A DNA stretch of 64,000 bases. Origin: CAVVAL01 sp963742725. GTDB taxonomy: Bacteria; Actinomycetota; Actinomycetes; Mycobacteriales; Cryptosporangiaceae. Location: contig CAVUMX010000003.1 of assembly GCA_963742725.1 (NCBI GenBank), positions 310,001 through 374,000 on the forward strand, in the 5' to 3' direction. Numbering within the stretch: position 1 is the first letter of the stretch; every line of letters begins with the position of its first letter. The notes under the pieces were generated by a model. That model was given only the letters and a program-made list of their open reading frames with translations, was not told the DNA's origin and made no database searches. Below are positions 23,823-34,357 of this stretch, piece after piece. The position numbers and the translations under genes are program-made.

Positions 23823-24179
23823 CGGCGCGGCTACCGCGCGACCACGCACTGGAGCGGCATCGACGTACTCGCCCTGTTCGGCGCGGAGTACGCCGAGGGC
23901 CGGGTGGTCGTCGACGGCAACCGGATCACCGGCGGCGGGATCACCGCGGGCCTCGACTTCGGCCTCGTCGTGCTCGCGCAGTTACTGGGGGAGGAGGCCG
24001 CCAAGCTGACCCAGCTGATGCTCGAGTACGCCCCGGCCCCGCCCTTCGACGCCGGCACACCGGAGACCGCCGGGCCTGAACTCACTGCGATGGCGCGCGC
24101 CGCCACCCAGCAGGTGAACGACGACATGACCGCTGTCGCCGAGCAGCTGGCGTTGAGAGGCTGGGGCCGCGCCGCCTGA
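23823..24179 (+). pseudogene. DJ-1/PfpI family protein, C-terminal half
   Basis: The frame begins RRGYRATTHWSGIDVLALFG, then VVVDGNRITGGGITAGLDFG, and ends in a helical tail (APPFDAGTPETAGPE). This is the second half of a DJ-1/PfpI protein of the isonitrile hydratase-like group. The half with the catalytic cysteine is lost. Similarity starts at the point where the opposite-strand AraC gene breaks. GTG at 23904 could start a 91-residue stub. Confidence 0.65.
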
Positions 24180-24215
24180 CTGCCCAACCTGCCGGGGTCT
24201 GTCGGTGGGCGCGGG

Positions 24216-24221
24216 TAGCGT
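24216..24221 (+). promoter_or_regulatory. -10 hexamer, leaderless start of ligA
   Basis: TAGCGT ends 8 nt before the GTG at 24230. No Shine-Dalgarno sequence is present. Confidence 0.45.
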
Positions 24222-24229
24222 GGTGCGCT

Positions 24230-26239
24230 GTGAACGCACGGGAACGTATCCAGGAACTCGCCGGTCAGCTCGTCGCGCTGCGCGACGCCTACTACCGCGG
24301 TTCGCCGCTGGTGGCGGACGCCGAGTACGACACGATAGAAGACGAGCTGCGGGAGCTGATCGCGGAGAGCCCCGAGCTGGCGCCCGACCCGAACCCCCTG
24401 GAGCAGGTCGGCGCGCCCGCCGTGCTGCACGCGCCGATCCGGCACTCGCGCCCCATGCTGTCGCTGGAGAAGGCGACCCGGCCCGAGCAGGTCGCCGCGT
24501 TCTTCGACCGCTTTCCCGGCCAGCCGGTCGTGGTCATGCCGAAACTGGACGGGCTGTCGCTCGCGCTGGTCTACCAGGACGGCCGCCTGGCACGGGCGAT
24601 CACCCGCGGCGACGGGACGACCGGCGACGACGTGACCGTGCTGGTGCGGGCTCTGACCGACGGGGTGCCGGACAGGCTCGACGCACCGGGCCGGGTCGAG
24701 GTGCGCGGTGAGGCGGTGATGCTGCGCTCCACGTTCGCCGCCTACAACGCCGCGCACCCGGACCGTCCGCTGATCAACCCCCGCAACGCCGCCGCGGGTA
24801 CCCTGCGCGCCAAGGACCCGGCCACGGTCGCCGAACGGCGCATGCAGTTCTTCGCGTTCGACCTGGGCACCGACAGCGACAGCGACACCGCCGCCGACGC
24901 CGCCGAGTCCGACCTGGAACGCGGGCTGCGGACGCTCGGGTTCACGGCCGCCGACATGCGGCACTGCGCCGACGCGGACGCGGCGCAGGCGGTGATCGGC
25001 GAGATCGAGCGGCAGCGCAACACCCTGGACTACGACCTGGACGGCGCGGTGCTGCGGCTGGCCGACCGCGTCGCCTACGCGGCCGCCGGAACACGGTCGA
25101 GCTCGCCCCGCGGCGCGCTCGCGTTCAAGTTCGCCGCCGAGGAGAAGACGACGGTGCTGTCCGACGTGGTCTGGGACGTCGGCAAGACGGGCAAGATCGC
25201 CCCGGTCGCCTGGTTGGAGCCGGTGTTCGTGGGTGGCACGACGGTCACCCGCGCGACGCTGGCCAACCAGGAGGTGATCCGGGCGCGGGGCATCAGGATC
25301 GGCGACACCGTGCTGGTCCGCCGCGCGGGCGACGTGATCCCGTTCGTCGCCGGCGTGCTCGACGCGTCCAAGCGCACGGGCGCCGAGCGCGAGATCGTGC
25401 CGCCCACCGCGTGCCCGTCCTGTGCGCTGCCCCTGACCGAGCAGGGCAACAGCCGCGAGCTGTTCTGTACCAACGTCGCCTGTCCCGCGCAGACCGTGCG
25501 GCGGCTGATCCACTGGGCGTCGCGGGCCGCGGCGGACATCGACGCCATCGGTGGTGTGTGGATCGAGCGGCTCGCCGAGGCCGGCATCCTGGAGCACCCG
25601 TCCGACTTCTACCAGCTGACCAAGGAGAGGCTGCTGGAGTTCGACCGCATCGGCGAGATCTCGGCCGCGCGCATGATCTACTCGATCGACGCCAGCCGGC
25701 AGGTCGGCCTGCGCCGGGCGCTGATCGGGCTGGCGATCCCGATGGCCTCGGAGGGCACGGCCGCGCGGATGTGCCGTGCGGGGTTCGGTTCGCTCGAAGA
25801 GGTCGCCGACGCGGGCGTCGACCGGCTGGTGGCCGTCGAGGACATCGGTCCGAAGGTCGCCGCCTCACTGAGTGAGCACCTCACCCGGCTGCGGCCCGAG
25901 CTGGAACGGCTGCGGGAGCGCGGGGTCTCCCTGGACGTGCGTGACGAGGACCTTCCGCCGGTCGTCGCGGCCGGCGCGCCGCTCGCCGGCAAGACGGTGG
26001 TCATCACCGGTGCGATCAGCGACCCGCGCTCGGGGGAGAAGGTCGCCCGCCCCACCTTCCAGCGGCTGTGCGAGAAGGCCGGCGCGACCGCCGCGTCGTC
26101 GGTGTCGGCGAGCACGGACCTGCTCATCACCGGTGCCGGCGTCGGCGCGAGCAAACTCACCAAGGCCGAGAAGCTCGACGTCGAGGTGGTCGACCAGGGT
26201 GAGATCTGGCAACTGCTGATCGCGGCCGGCATCACCTAG
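24230..26239 (+). CDS. ligA: NAD-dependent DNA ligase
   Basis: A 669-residue ligase with the usual order: Ia domain (YYRGSPLVADAEYD), nucleotidyltransferase with catalytic Lys105 in PKLDG, OB fold, Cys4 zinc finger (CPSCALPLT to CTNVACPAQ), HhH region and BRCT domain (LAGKTVVITGAIS). It joins nicks using NAD. Some motifs differ from housekeeping enzymes: SLEKAT where SLDNAY/F is usual, GDGTTGDDVT where TGNDVT is usual, and a longer loop in BRCT. It is therefore likely a second, divergent LigA. It is monocistronic with a probable leaderless start. Confidence 0.93.
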   Translation: MNARERIQELAGQLVALRDAYYRGSPLVADAEYDTIEDELRELIAESPELAPDPNPLEQVGAPAVLHAPIRHSRPMLSLEKATRPEQVAAFFDRFPGQPVVVMPKLDGLSLALVYQDGRLARAITRGDGTTGDDVTVLVRALTDGVPDRLDAPGRVEVRGEAVMLRSTFAAYNAAHPDRPLINPRNAAAGTLRAKDPATVAERRMQFFAFDLGTDSDSDTAADAAESDLERGLRTLGFTAADMRHCADADAAQAVIGEIERQRNTLDYDLDGAVLRLADRVAYAAAGTRSSSPRGALAFKFAAEEKTTVLSDVVWDVGKTGKIAPVAWLEPVFVGGTTVTRATLANQEVIRARGIRIGDTVLVRRAGDVIPFVAGVLDASKRTGAEREIVPPTACPSCALPLTEQGNSRELFCTNVACPAQTVRRLIHWASRAAADIDAIGGVWIERLAEAGILEHPSDFYQLTKERLLEFDRIGEISAARMIYSIDASRQVGLRRALIGLAIPMASEGTAARMCRAGFGSLEEVADAGVDRLVAVEDIGPKVAASLSEHLTRLRPELERLRERGVSLDVRDEDLPPVVAAGAPLAGKTVVITGAISDPRSGEKVARPTFQRLCEKAGATAASSVSASTDLLITGAGVGASKLTKAEKLDVEVVDQGEIWQLLIAAGIT

Positions 26240-26247
26240 AGCCGGTT

Positions 26248-27099
26248 TCACGCGGTGTGCTTGGTCAGCCAGGGCAGGACGGCGTTGGCCAGCTGGTCGG
26301 CATCCTCGATGTGGGCGAAGTGGCTGGCGCCTTCGAGGAGGACGTAGTCCGCGCCGGGAACGGTGTCGACGAGCGCGCGGGCCCATGCGACAGGCACGGG
26401 GTCCAGCTCTGCGTGCACCACCAGGGTGGGGCACTGGATGCTGGCCAGTGTCCGCAGGGGATCGAGCGCGCCGACGGAGCCGATCATGCGCTCGGGTGCG
26501 GCCTGCACGTTGGCCGCGGTGATCTCGGTGAATCCGAGCCTCGTGTTCTCGATGGTGGCGCGGTCGCGGAAGAACGGGATGAAGGTGTTGAGCTGGTGCC
26601 GTTCCAGCGTTCTCGGGTCTCGCGCCTGGAACTCTGGTGACTTCTCGATGGCCATCCTGGCCGCGTTGTCCTCGGGGGTCCGGCGGGAGGCCATCTCCTG
26701 CCCGAAGGCCTGCATCAGCTCGGGAACGAGCGGCGGGGCCGTGTTGAGCAGGACGACCGAGGACGTGGACTCGGGATGCGTGCCGGCGTAGAGCGCGGCG
26801 AGGATCGCGCCGGCGGAGTGGCCGACCAGGTTGACGCGGTCGACACCGAGCGCGGCGCGGAGTCCGTCGAGGTCGTCGATGGCGCCGGTGAACGAGACCT
26901 TCGCCGCGTCGCCGAGCGGAGTGTCGCCGCTGCCGCGCTGGTCATAGTAGAACAGCTGGAAACCGTCGGCCCAGCGGTCCAGGCTCCGCATGTACGTGGC
27001 GCCGAGACCGACCGCGCCGTGGACCACGACCAGCGGGGTGCCGTCGCCGACCACCGTGCACGCGACCTGGATGTCTCCGACGGGGATTGTTGTGTTCAT
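26248..27099 (-). CDS. Alpha/beta hydrolase
   Basis: A 283-residue hydrolase. LVVVHGAVGLG is the oxyanion region, VNLVGHSAGAILA holds the nucleophile Ser, VVHAELDPVPV the acid and GASHFAHIED the catalytic His. I chose the ATG at 27099 since AAGGAGG lies 5 nt before it, rather than the upstream ATG at 27114 inside that ribosome site. It is downstream of the LuxR-type gene on the same strand with a 73-bp gap, so the regulator may control it. Substrate unknown. Confidence 0.9.
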   Translation of the reverse strand: MNTTIPVGDIQVACTVVGDGTPLVVVHGAVGLGATYMRSLDRWADGFQLFYYDQRGSGDTPLGDAAKVSFTGAIDDLDGLRAALGVDRVNLVGHSAGAILAALYAGTHPESTSSVVLLNTAPPLVPELMQAFGQEMASRRTPEDNAARMAIEKSPEFQARDPRTLERHQLNTFIPFFRDRATIENTRLGFTEITAANVQAAPERMIGSVGALDPLRTLASIQCPTLVVHAELDPVPVAWARALVDTVPGADYVLLEGASHFAHIEDADQLANAVLPWLTKHTA

Positions 27100-27172
27100 G
27101 ACCGCCTCCTTCATCAGATGTGGATGAGAGGAGGCTGCGCCCGTGGCGGACGGTAAGGATCGGGGAAATCCC

Positions 27173-28828
27173 CTAATCGGCGCCTCTGGCGCGGGAGAGG
27201 GTCGCGGCTGCTTCGGTACGGGTCTTCACCCCGAGCTTGCGCAGGACGGCACCGACGTGGTGTTCGACGGTCTTGGCACTCAGGAAGATCCGGGTGCCGA
27301 TCTCACGATTGGTGAGCCCCTGCGCGAGCAGGTGCAGCACCTCCTGCTCCCGCTCGGTCAGCAGACCGACGTCCTTCGGGCCGGTGCGTCCCCGGACGCC
27401 CAGCTCGCGCAGCAGTGCCGCGGCGCGATCGGACTCGTTGCGCGCCCCGAGCTGCTCGAACGCCTTGAGCGCGGACCGGGCCTCGACGACCGCGAGGACT
27501 CCGTCCCGACTCCGCAGTGCCGTCGCGAGATCGAGCCGGGTGCGCGCTTCCTCGTACGGCATACGCAACCGGCCGAACAACTCCGCGCCGCGTTCGAGGA
27601 GCTCGACAGCCGTCGGGGCTGCCGTGGCCAGCGCCACGCGGCCGGCAACCGCCGCGGCGATGGCGGTGACGCGTGCGTTGCCCGTCTGCGCGGCGAGGTT
27701 CTCCAACTCCGTGGCCGTCGACCGCGCGCCGTCGTTGTCGCCGTTGGCCAGATGAGCCTCGACGAGCTGGGCCAGCAGCGGCACCGCGAGCAGTCCGGAC
27801 CGGCTGACGAGCGACAGCTGCCGCTCGAGCAGGGCGACCGCCGCGGCTGCCTCGCCGCGAGCGAGCCGGATCGCGGCATCGGCACGGACCGCGGTCGGCG
27901 ATCCGCCGTACCCCACGAGCGCCTCCTCGGCCTCCTCGATCCGTCCCTGGGAGATGCGCAGTTGGGACAGGCGCACGGCAGGATCGACGCAGCGGGACCG
28001 CTGGCCGGAGTTGGCCAGTTCGGCGAGCGCGTGCACCAGCTCGGCCTCGGACTCGCCCGAACTCAGGAGGTCCGTCTCACATGTCGGGCAGAAGGTGAGG
28101 AGGGGGAGTTCGTCGTGGCGGTGGACGTAGCCCGCGACGACCTTGCCCCAGTGGCGAACCCGGTCGTCGTCGCCGGCGAGATCGCAGGCCAGGACCAGGC
28201 TGCAGCAGGTCCGCGCCACCGCCTCGAACGTGGCCGCGTCCTCGCCGGTCGCCGCGGCCATGGCGTGGTCGAGCAGCCCCAGGCCCTCGTCGACCTGACC
28301 CAGCGTGATCTTGGTGAGCCCCAGTCGGGACAGCGCGGCAAGTTCGAGATCGGGATCGTCCAGCCGGCGGGCCAGCGCCAGCGCGGCGTCGGCGTGCCCG
28401 GCCGCGACCGCGGGATCGAGGCAACGCTCCGCCTTGGCCAGGTCGAGGTACCCCTGCCCGGGAACGTCGACCTGATCGGTCAGAAGGTGCTCGACGCGGG
28501 CGAGCCATCCCTCGGCGGCTGGCTCATTCCCGTACACGGCCGAGTACTCGTGGACCAGCCACAACGCGATGCGTACCGCGCGGGCCACGTCACCCGCACG
28601 GCGATACAGCGCGTACGCGCGCACCCGGGCGTCGATGGCCTCCGCCGGGCGGTCCAGCCACCACAGCGCGCGTGCCAGTCCGTCCAGGCCTTCGGGGGAT
28701 GCCTCCTGCGCCAGCGCGGCCTCGAAACTGCCGCGGGCCCGATCCCACGCCCCCTGGGACAGGGCCAGCTCACCCGCCGCGAGCAGGTCACGCGCGGCCG
28801 GTGACGATGCCGGATCGACCCCGCCCAT
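27173..28828 (-). CDS. LuxR-type regulator with a long TPR-like domain
   Basis: A 551-residue regulator. The first 480 residues are Ala/Leu-rich helical repeats of the TPR/MalT kind (LDGLARALWWLDRPAEAIDA, then repeats near 150-470). The last 65 are a LuxR HTH: LTEREQEVLHLLAQGLTNRE and FLSAKTVEHHVGAVLRKLGV. No P-loop ATPase is visible, unlike LAL or MalT proteins. It probably controls the downstream alpha/beta hydrolase gene. Confidence 0.88.
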   Translation of the reverse strand: MGGVDPASSPAARDLLAAGELALSQGAWDRARGSFEAALAQEASPEGLDGLARALWWLDRPAEAIDARVRAYALYRRAGDVARAVRIALWLVHEYSAVYGNEPAAEGWLARVEHLLTDQVDVPGQGYLDLAKAERCLDPAVAAGHADAALALARRLDDPDLELAALSRLGLTKITLGQVDEGLGLLDHAMAAATGEDAATFEAVARTCCSLVLACDLAGDDDRVRHWGKVVAGYVHRHDELPLLTFCPTCETDLLSSGESEAELVHALAELANSGQRSRCVDPAVRLSQLRISQGRIEEAEEALVGYGGSPTAVRADAAIRLARGEAAAAVALLERQLSLVSRSGLLAVPLLAQLVEAHLANGDNDGARSTATELENLAAQTGNARVTAIAAAVAGRVALATAAPTAVELLERGAELFGRLRMPYEEARTRLDLATALRSRDGVLAVVEARSALKAFEQLGARNESDRAAALLRELGVRGRTGPKDVGLLTEREQEVLHLLAQGLTNREIGTRIFLSAKTVEHHVGAVLRKLGVKTRTEAAATLSRARGAD

Positions 28829-28912
28829 GCTGACATAGTGTCACCGCAGCACCGCGCCGTCACGGTCGCGGGCTCCGCACATCGGCGTTGGCCGGAGGGG
28901 ATGGTGCGCCGG

Positions 28913-29094
28913 ATGAGGTCCGACGACGATCGCACCGGCGCGCGGGCGGCGACCGACGCGAGGGCGTTCTACGACTCGTTCGCCGAGGACTACTGACCGT
29001 GCTGCTGGCCTCGTCCGGGTTCGGCGACATCCGCTGGAGCGACCCCGATGACAGCGGGTACTACCAGCCGATCGTCACCGCCCTCGCCACCTGA
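28913..29094 (+). pseudogene. Collapsed SAM methyltransferase gene (both ends only)
   Basis: An ATG at 28913 begins a methyltransferase-like N-terminus ending RAFYDSFAEDY and then a stop. In the next frame the sequence passes directly into a typical C-terminus: LLASSGFGDIRWSDPDDSGY, then YQPIVTALAT and a stop. The whole central SAM-binding domain (about 180 residues) is absent. It looks like one large deletion that also shifted the frame. The 28829-28912 stretch upstream holds nothing I can identify. Confidence 0.65.
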
Positions 29095-29113
29095 CCTGCC
29101 GACGAGTCCGCCG

Positions 29114-29887
29114 CTAGGGAGCTTGGAATCCGGCGTCGGCCAGGACGGTCCTGGCCTTGTCCGACAGGACGTAGTCGACGAACGCTTCGGCGGCCGCCTT
29201 GTTGGCGGTGTCCTTCAGCAGGGTGATGGGGTAGTCGTTGATCGCACCCGCCGATTCGGGGAACTCGACGCCGTCGACGTCGCCGGCGGCGGCCTTGGCG
29301 TCGGTGCGGTAGACCAGCGCGGCGTCGACCTCGCCGAGCCGTGCCTTCGTCAGGGCGGCCTTGACGTCCTGCTCCAGCGTGACCGGGGTGATCTTCAGGC
29401 CGGCGGCGCCGACGGCCTTCTTCGCCGCGGCGCCGCACGGGACCTGCTCGGCGCACAGGGCGACCTTCACGCCGGGCTTGGCGAGATCCGCCAGGGTCTT
29501 GATGCCCTTGGGGTTGCCCTTGGGGACGGCGATCACGAGTTGGTTCCTCACGAACGTGGCGACCTCGCCCTGGCCGTTGCCGGCGTCGGTGACGATCTTC
29601 ATGCTGGCCGGGCTGGCGGAGGCGAACACGTCCGCGGGGGCGCCCTGATTGATCTGCGCGGCGAGGGTGGAGCTGGCGCCGAAGTTCACGGTGACCTTGG
29701 TGCCTGGGTTCGCGGCCTCGAAGTCCTTGCCGATCTCGGTGAACGCCTCGGTGAGCGACGCCGCCGCGGACACGTGCACGGTGCCGCTGATCTCGCCCGA
29801 CGTGCTGCTGGCGTCGGAGTCGCCGCAGCCGGCCGTCGCCAGCGCCGCCACGGCGGTCAGACCGGCCAAGATGCATCGAGTTCTCAC
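29114..29887 (-). CDS. modA: Molybdate ABC transporter substrate-binding lipoprotein
   Basis: A 257-residue ModA. I chose the GTG at 29887 because GAGGAG lies about 6 nt upstream. A lipobox ends at the Cys in LATAGCGDSD. VHVSAAASLTEAFTEIGKDF and NFGASSTLAAQINQGAPADV are ModA signatures, with the Ser residues that bind the oxyanion. VFASASPASMK and DAALVYRTDA follow. No modB or modC is adjacent on either side, so the permease must be elsewhere or this copy is unused. Confidence 0.92.
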   Translation of the reverse strand: MRTRCILAGLTAVAALATAGCGDSDASSTSGEISGTVHVSAAASLTEAFTEIGKDFEAANPGTKVTVNFGASSTLAAQINQGAPADVFASASPASMKIVTDAGNGQGEVATFVRNQLVIAVPKGNPKGIKTLADLAKPGVKVALCAEQVPCGAAAKKAVGAAGLKITPVTLEQDVKAALTKARLGEVDAALVYRTDAKAAAGDVDGVEFPESAGAINDYPITLLKDTANKAAAEAFVDYVLSDKARTVLADAGFQAP

Positions 29888-30037
29888 GGGCGACTCCTCT
29901 GGTTCCGTATCCACGGACAGGATGCCCTATCCGAGACGCAGATCAGAAGGAAACCAGGGATCTGGATCCGCATCTGCGGGCGTTCGATGGAAAGGAACTG
30001 TTCACCACCGAACCGCAGCCCGATAGGTAGCCGGTCG

Positions 30038-30043
30038 TACGCT
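30038..30043 (+). promoter_or_regulatory. -10 hexamer, leaderless start
   Basis: TACGCT ends 7 nt before the ATG at 30051. Confidence 0.45.
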
Positions 30044-30050
30044 GGCGCGC

Positions 30051-30350
30051 ATGGAGACGATGGCCATCGTGCTGGGTGCCGCCGGTCTGCTCATGCTCGC
30101 CGTGGCCGGCGTTCTGTCGGGCCGGCGCAACGGCGACGCCGCACGGCTCGCCGTCATCGAGCGGCGGCTCCAGCTGATCATGGATCACCTCGGCGTGGCT
30201 GACCCGGAACCGGAGACGGCGGACATCGTCGCGCATCTGGCGGCAGGTAAGAAGATCGAGGCGATCAAGCTCTACCGGGAGCGGACCGGCGTCGGCCTCA
30301 AGGAGGCCAAGGACGCCACGGAGGAGATCGCCCGCTGTCACGGGTACTGA
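30051..30350 (+). CDS. Membrane-anchored protein with ribosomal L7/L12 C-terminal-like domain
   Basis: A 99-residue protein. An N-terminal membrane helix (VLGAAGLLMLAVAGVLSG) is followed by a short coiled segment (RLAVIERRLQLIMDHLGV). The end (AAGKKIEAIKLYRERTGVGL then KEAKDATEEIA) is the fold of the L7/L12 C-terminal domain. It lacks the L7/L12 dimerisation domain and is not the ribosomal protein. Such proteins are widespread in actinomycetes and have no known role. The start is probably leaderless. Confidence 0.85.
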   Translation: METMAIVLGAAGLLMLAVAGVLSGRRNGDAARLAVIERRLQLIMDHLGVADPEPETADIVAHLAAGKKIEAIKLYRERTGVGLKEAKDATEEIARCHGY

Positions 30351-30450
30351 CCGGCGACTGCCATGACGCGGCAGGCGACAATCCACGCCGCCCGCCGCGC
30401 CTGGCCGCGGCGCCGCACCGAGCTCCACCAGGGGAAGCCGCGCCCGTCGG

Positions 30451-31908
30451 TCAGAGGGTGATGAGCACCGCGCTGCCGCCGGCCAGGTTCACGCTGAGCG
30501 CGCCGTCGCGGACCTTGGCCCGGTCCGCCCGTCCTGGCCTGAGCTGCCCGCGCCGGTCGACCTGCGCGCCCTGGATCGCGGCGTCCTGCCCGCCGAGCGC
30601 GCTGCCGGTCAGGCGGAGGATCTCGGCGCCCCGGTTCCGCCCGCCGACGGCGATGTCGAGCTGGACCGGCGCGGTCGAGGTCTCCTCCTTCTGGACCACG
30701 ACCAGCCGGGTGCGGCAGTCGTCGCCCCGCACGGCGTACGCCGTGATGTTCCGGTCGGTGGACAGCGTCACCGGCAGGAACGTGCCGGGCCCGAGCCGGG
30801 TCGCCATCCACAGGCCGTAGTAGAGCGGCATCGCCTTGTAGATCCGGGCCTGCTCGTCCGCCTGGTTGGCGGCACAGACCGGCGTGTAACGCTGGAACCG
30901 CCCGTTCCACAGTGGAGCGCCGCACACGCCCAGCCCGCCGTGCAGGTTGATCCCGGCCACGCCGGCCTGGGCCATCTGCAGGCTGTAGTCCAGGCCCCAG
31001 AGCGCGGACCCGTACACGTCGCTCACGCCGGGCACGCCGCCGCCGAACGCCGAGTTCGTCTCGTCGATGCGCAGCGGCAGGTCGACCGCGTTCGCGGCGG
31101 TGAGGTTCGGCGTCACCGCGTTCAGTTGCCTCGTCCGGGTCTGCGGCGAGAGCAGGCCGGCGAGCGTGCCGTCCGGGGCGAGGCTGTAGTGGTGGATCAT
31201 CAGCATCTTCAGCCGGGCACGTTCGTCCCTGGCGAGCGACGCCGCCCAGGACGAGGTGGGTGAGGCGGCGTCCGGGCCGGCGATCCGGTCGTCGCCGATC
31301 GCGTCCGCGCACGCCCGCCAGTCCTTGAGGTAGTCGGCGTAGGCGTAGCCCGCCGGACGGTACCCGCGGCTGACCCACTGATCGGGCTCGTTGCCGCACT
31401 CCGCCGCGATCAGCCGCTGGCCGAGGATCGAGAACATGGCCCTGGCCTGGTCGGTGCCGAGCGCCGGGTCCCAGCGGCCGACGTTGATGCCGATCTCGGT
31501 GCGCCAGCCGGTGGCCGCGAGGAACGTGTCCAGGCGCCGGATGTCGGCGGGCGTCACGATGCTCTGCACCCACTCGGGCAGCGGCTGCGGCGGCTGGGCG
31601 CCGTCCGGAACCCAGAGCGTGTCCCGGTCCAGCGTGTTGCCCGAGATGCGGAGGTTGCTCCGGCCGAGCGTCCGGAACAGCGGCACCAGGTTGCCGCGCC
31701 GGGCGTCGAAGCCGCCGGTGTACAGCTCGCGCATCTCGTACGACAGGCCGACGAAGTCCGACGGCAGCCGGCCGGCCGCGTGGGCCGTGTCGACCGTGAC
31801 GGACACGTGTTCGGCCGGCGCCGCCGACGCCGGTTGGCCGGTCACGGTGAGCGCCAGCACCACAGCGGCGCTGACGAGCGCCCGCCAGCCGATTGGACCC
31901 TTGCGCAT
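30451..31908 (-). CDS. Secreted GH79-like glycosidase
   Basis: A 485-residue exported glycosidase. The ATG at 31908 is chosen because a signal peptide (GWRALVSAAVVLALTV to SAAPA) follows and AAGGGG lies upstream. Clan A catalytic residues are visible: acid/base Glu174 in AECGNEPD and nucleophile Glu283 in RIDETNS. The C-terminus has a beta-sandwich. The pattern matches GH79, which includes beta-glucuronidases and heparanase-like enzymes. It is divergent from a GH3 gene and both share an upstream element. Substrate is likely a glucuronic-acid-containing polysaccharide, by family only. Confidence 0.82.
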   Translation of the reverse strand: MRKGPIGWRALVSAAVVLALTVTGQPASAAPAEHVSVTVDTAHAAGRLPSDFVGLSYEMRELYTGGFDARRGNLVPLFRTLGRSNLRISGNTLDRDTLWVPDGAQPPQPLPEWVQSIVTPADIRRLDTFLAATGWRTEIGINVGRWDPALGTDQARAMFSILGQRLIAAECGNEPDQWVSRGYRPAGYAYADYLKDWRACADAIGDDRIAGPDAASPTSSWAASLARDERARLKMLMIHHYSLAPDGTLAGLLSPQTRTRQLNAVTPNLTAANAVDLPLRIDETNSAFGGGVPGVSDVYGSALWGLDYSLQMAQAGVAGINLHGGLGVCGAPLWNGRFQRYTPVCAANQADEQARIYKAMPLYYGLWMATRLGPGTFLPVTLSTDRNITAYAVRGDDCRTRLVVVQKEETSTAPVQLDIAVGGRNRGAEILRLTGSALGGQDAAIQGAQVDRRGQLRPGRADRAKVRDGALSVNLAGGSAVLITL

Positions 31909-32368
31909 GCTGACCACCCCTTGTTCGGACCTTAATTCGAGGCGGAAACTAAGGCCGGCCGCCATCGAGGTCAACGGCTGGCGCCGCGTGCCGGGCCGAC
32001 CTGGCCGCCCGGCCCGGCCGCGTCTCCCCAGGTCACACCGCATGCCGGCGGGCAGCCCGGCGCGCGGCCAAGTCGCGAGCGCTTCGCCACCCGCTGGCCG
32101 GTTGGCACCCGCGCGGGGCCCAAACGTGCACGGCGAGCCGAGGGCCAAGGGCGGCCGGCCACGCCACGGTCGCGGCGGGCGATGCCCCGCCCGGTGAATG
32201 CACGTTTGCGCGCGCGTCGTCCCGCCGGTGGTGCCGGGCGGCCCGGAGTCGCTGATTTCGTCGGGCGCCACCAGCGGAAAGGCGAACGAATCTGGCGGAT
32301 TCCTCGACCTGGCTTGCTTAGGTCGTTAATTTAAGTTCCGAATTATTGGCCACCTGGGAGGTCCGGCA
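31909..32368. promoter_or_regulatory. Divergent control region between GH79-like and GH3 genes
   Basis: A 460-bp gap without a believable gene. The middle (about 31960-32300) is very G+C-rich and I see nothing in it. Both ends are A+T-rich and hold the same element facing each gene: TTAAGGTCCGAA on the minus strand (31924-31935) and TTAAGTTCCGAA on the plus strand (32331-32342). Each is preceded by CTTAG at 9-13 nt. GGGAGG at 32356-32361 is the GH3 ribosome site. Confidence 0.55.
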
Positions 32369-34222
<1,854 letters not shown>

Positions 34223-34357
34223 TCCCTCCGCCCACGACGGCAACGCGTTCCGTTATCCACCCTGGTGGCCAGAAACGCCTGGCCGAACAGACCCTCGACC
34301 ACTGCGCTAGGCGGTTGTACAGTGCGTTCGTCCCGTCTCTGCCGGGGGAGAGCGTCG

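Noticed and set aside
23831..25597. 588-residue minus-strand open frame antisense to ligA
   Set aside because: The plus strand encodes a complete DNA ligase with all motifs, and the antisense protein is low-complexity.
29888..30000. Possible molybdate riboswitch or ModE site upstream of modA
   Set aside because: The gap is short, and I could not draw the conserved helices or a ModE-type palindrome.
31391..32197. Plus-strand open frame in the GH79/GH3 gap
   Set aside because: It begins antisense inside the GH79 gene, and its tail is Arg/Pro/Gly-rich without family features.
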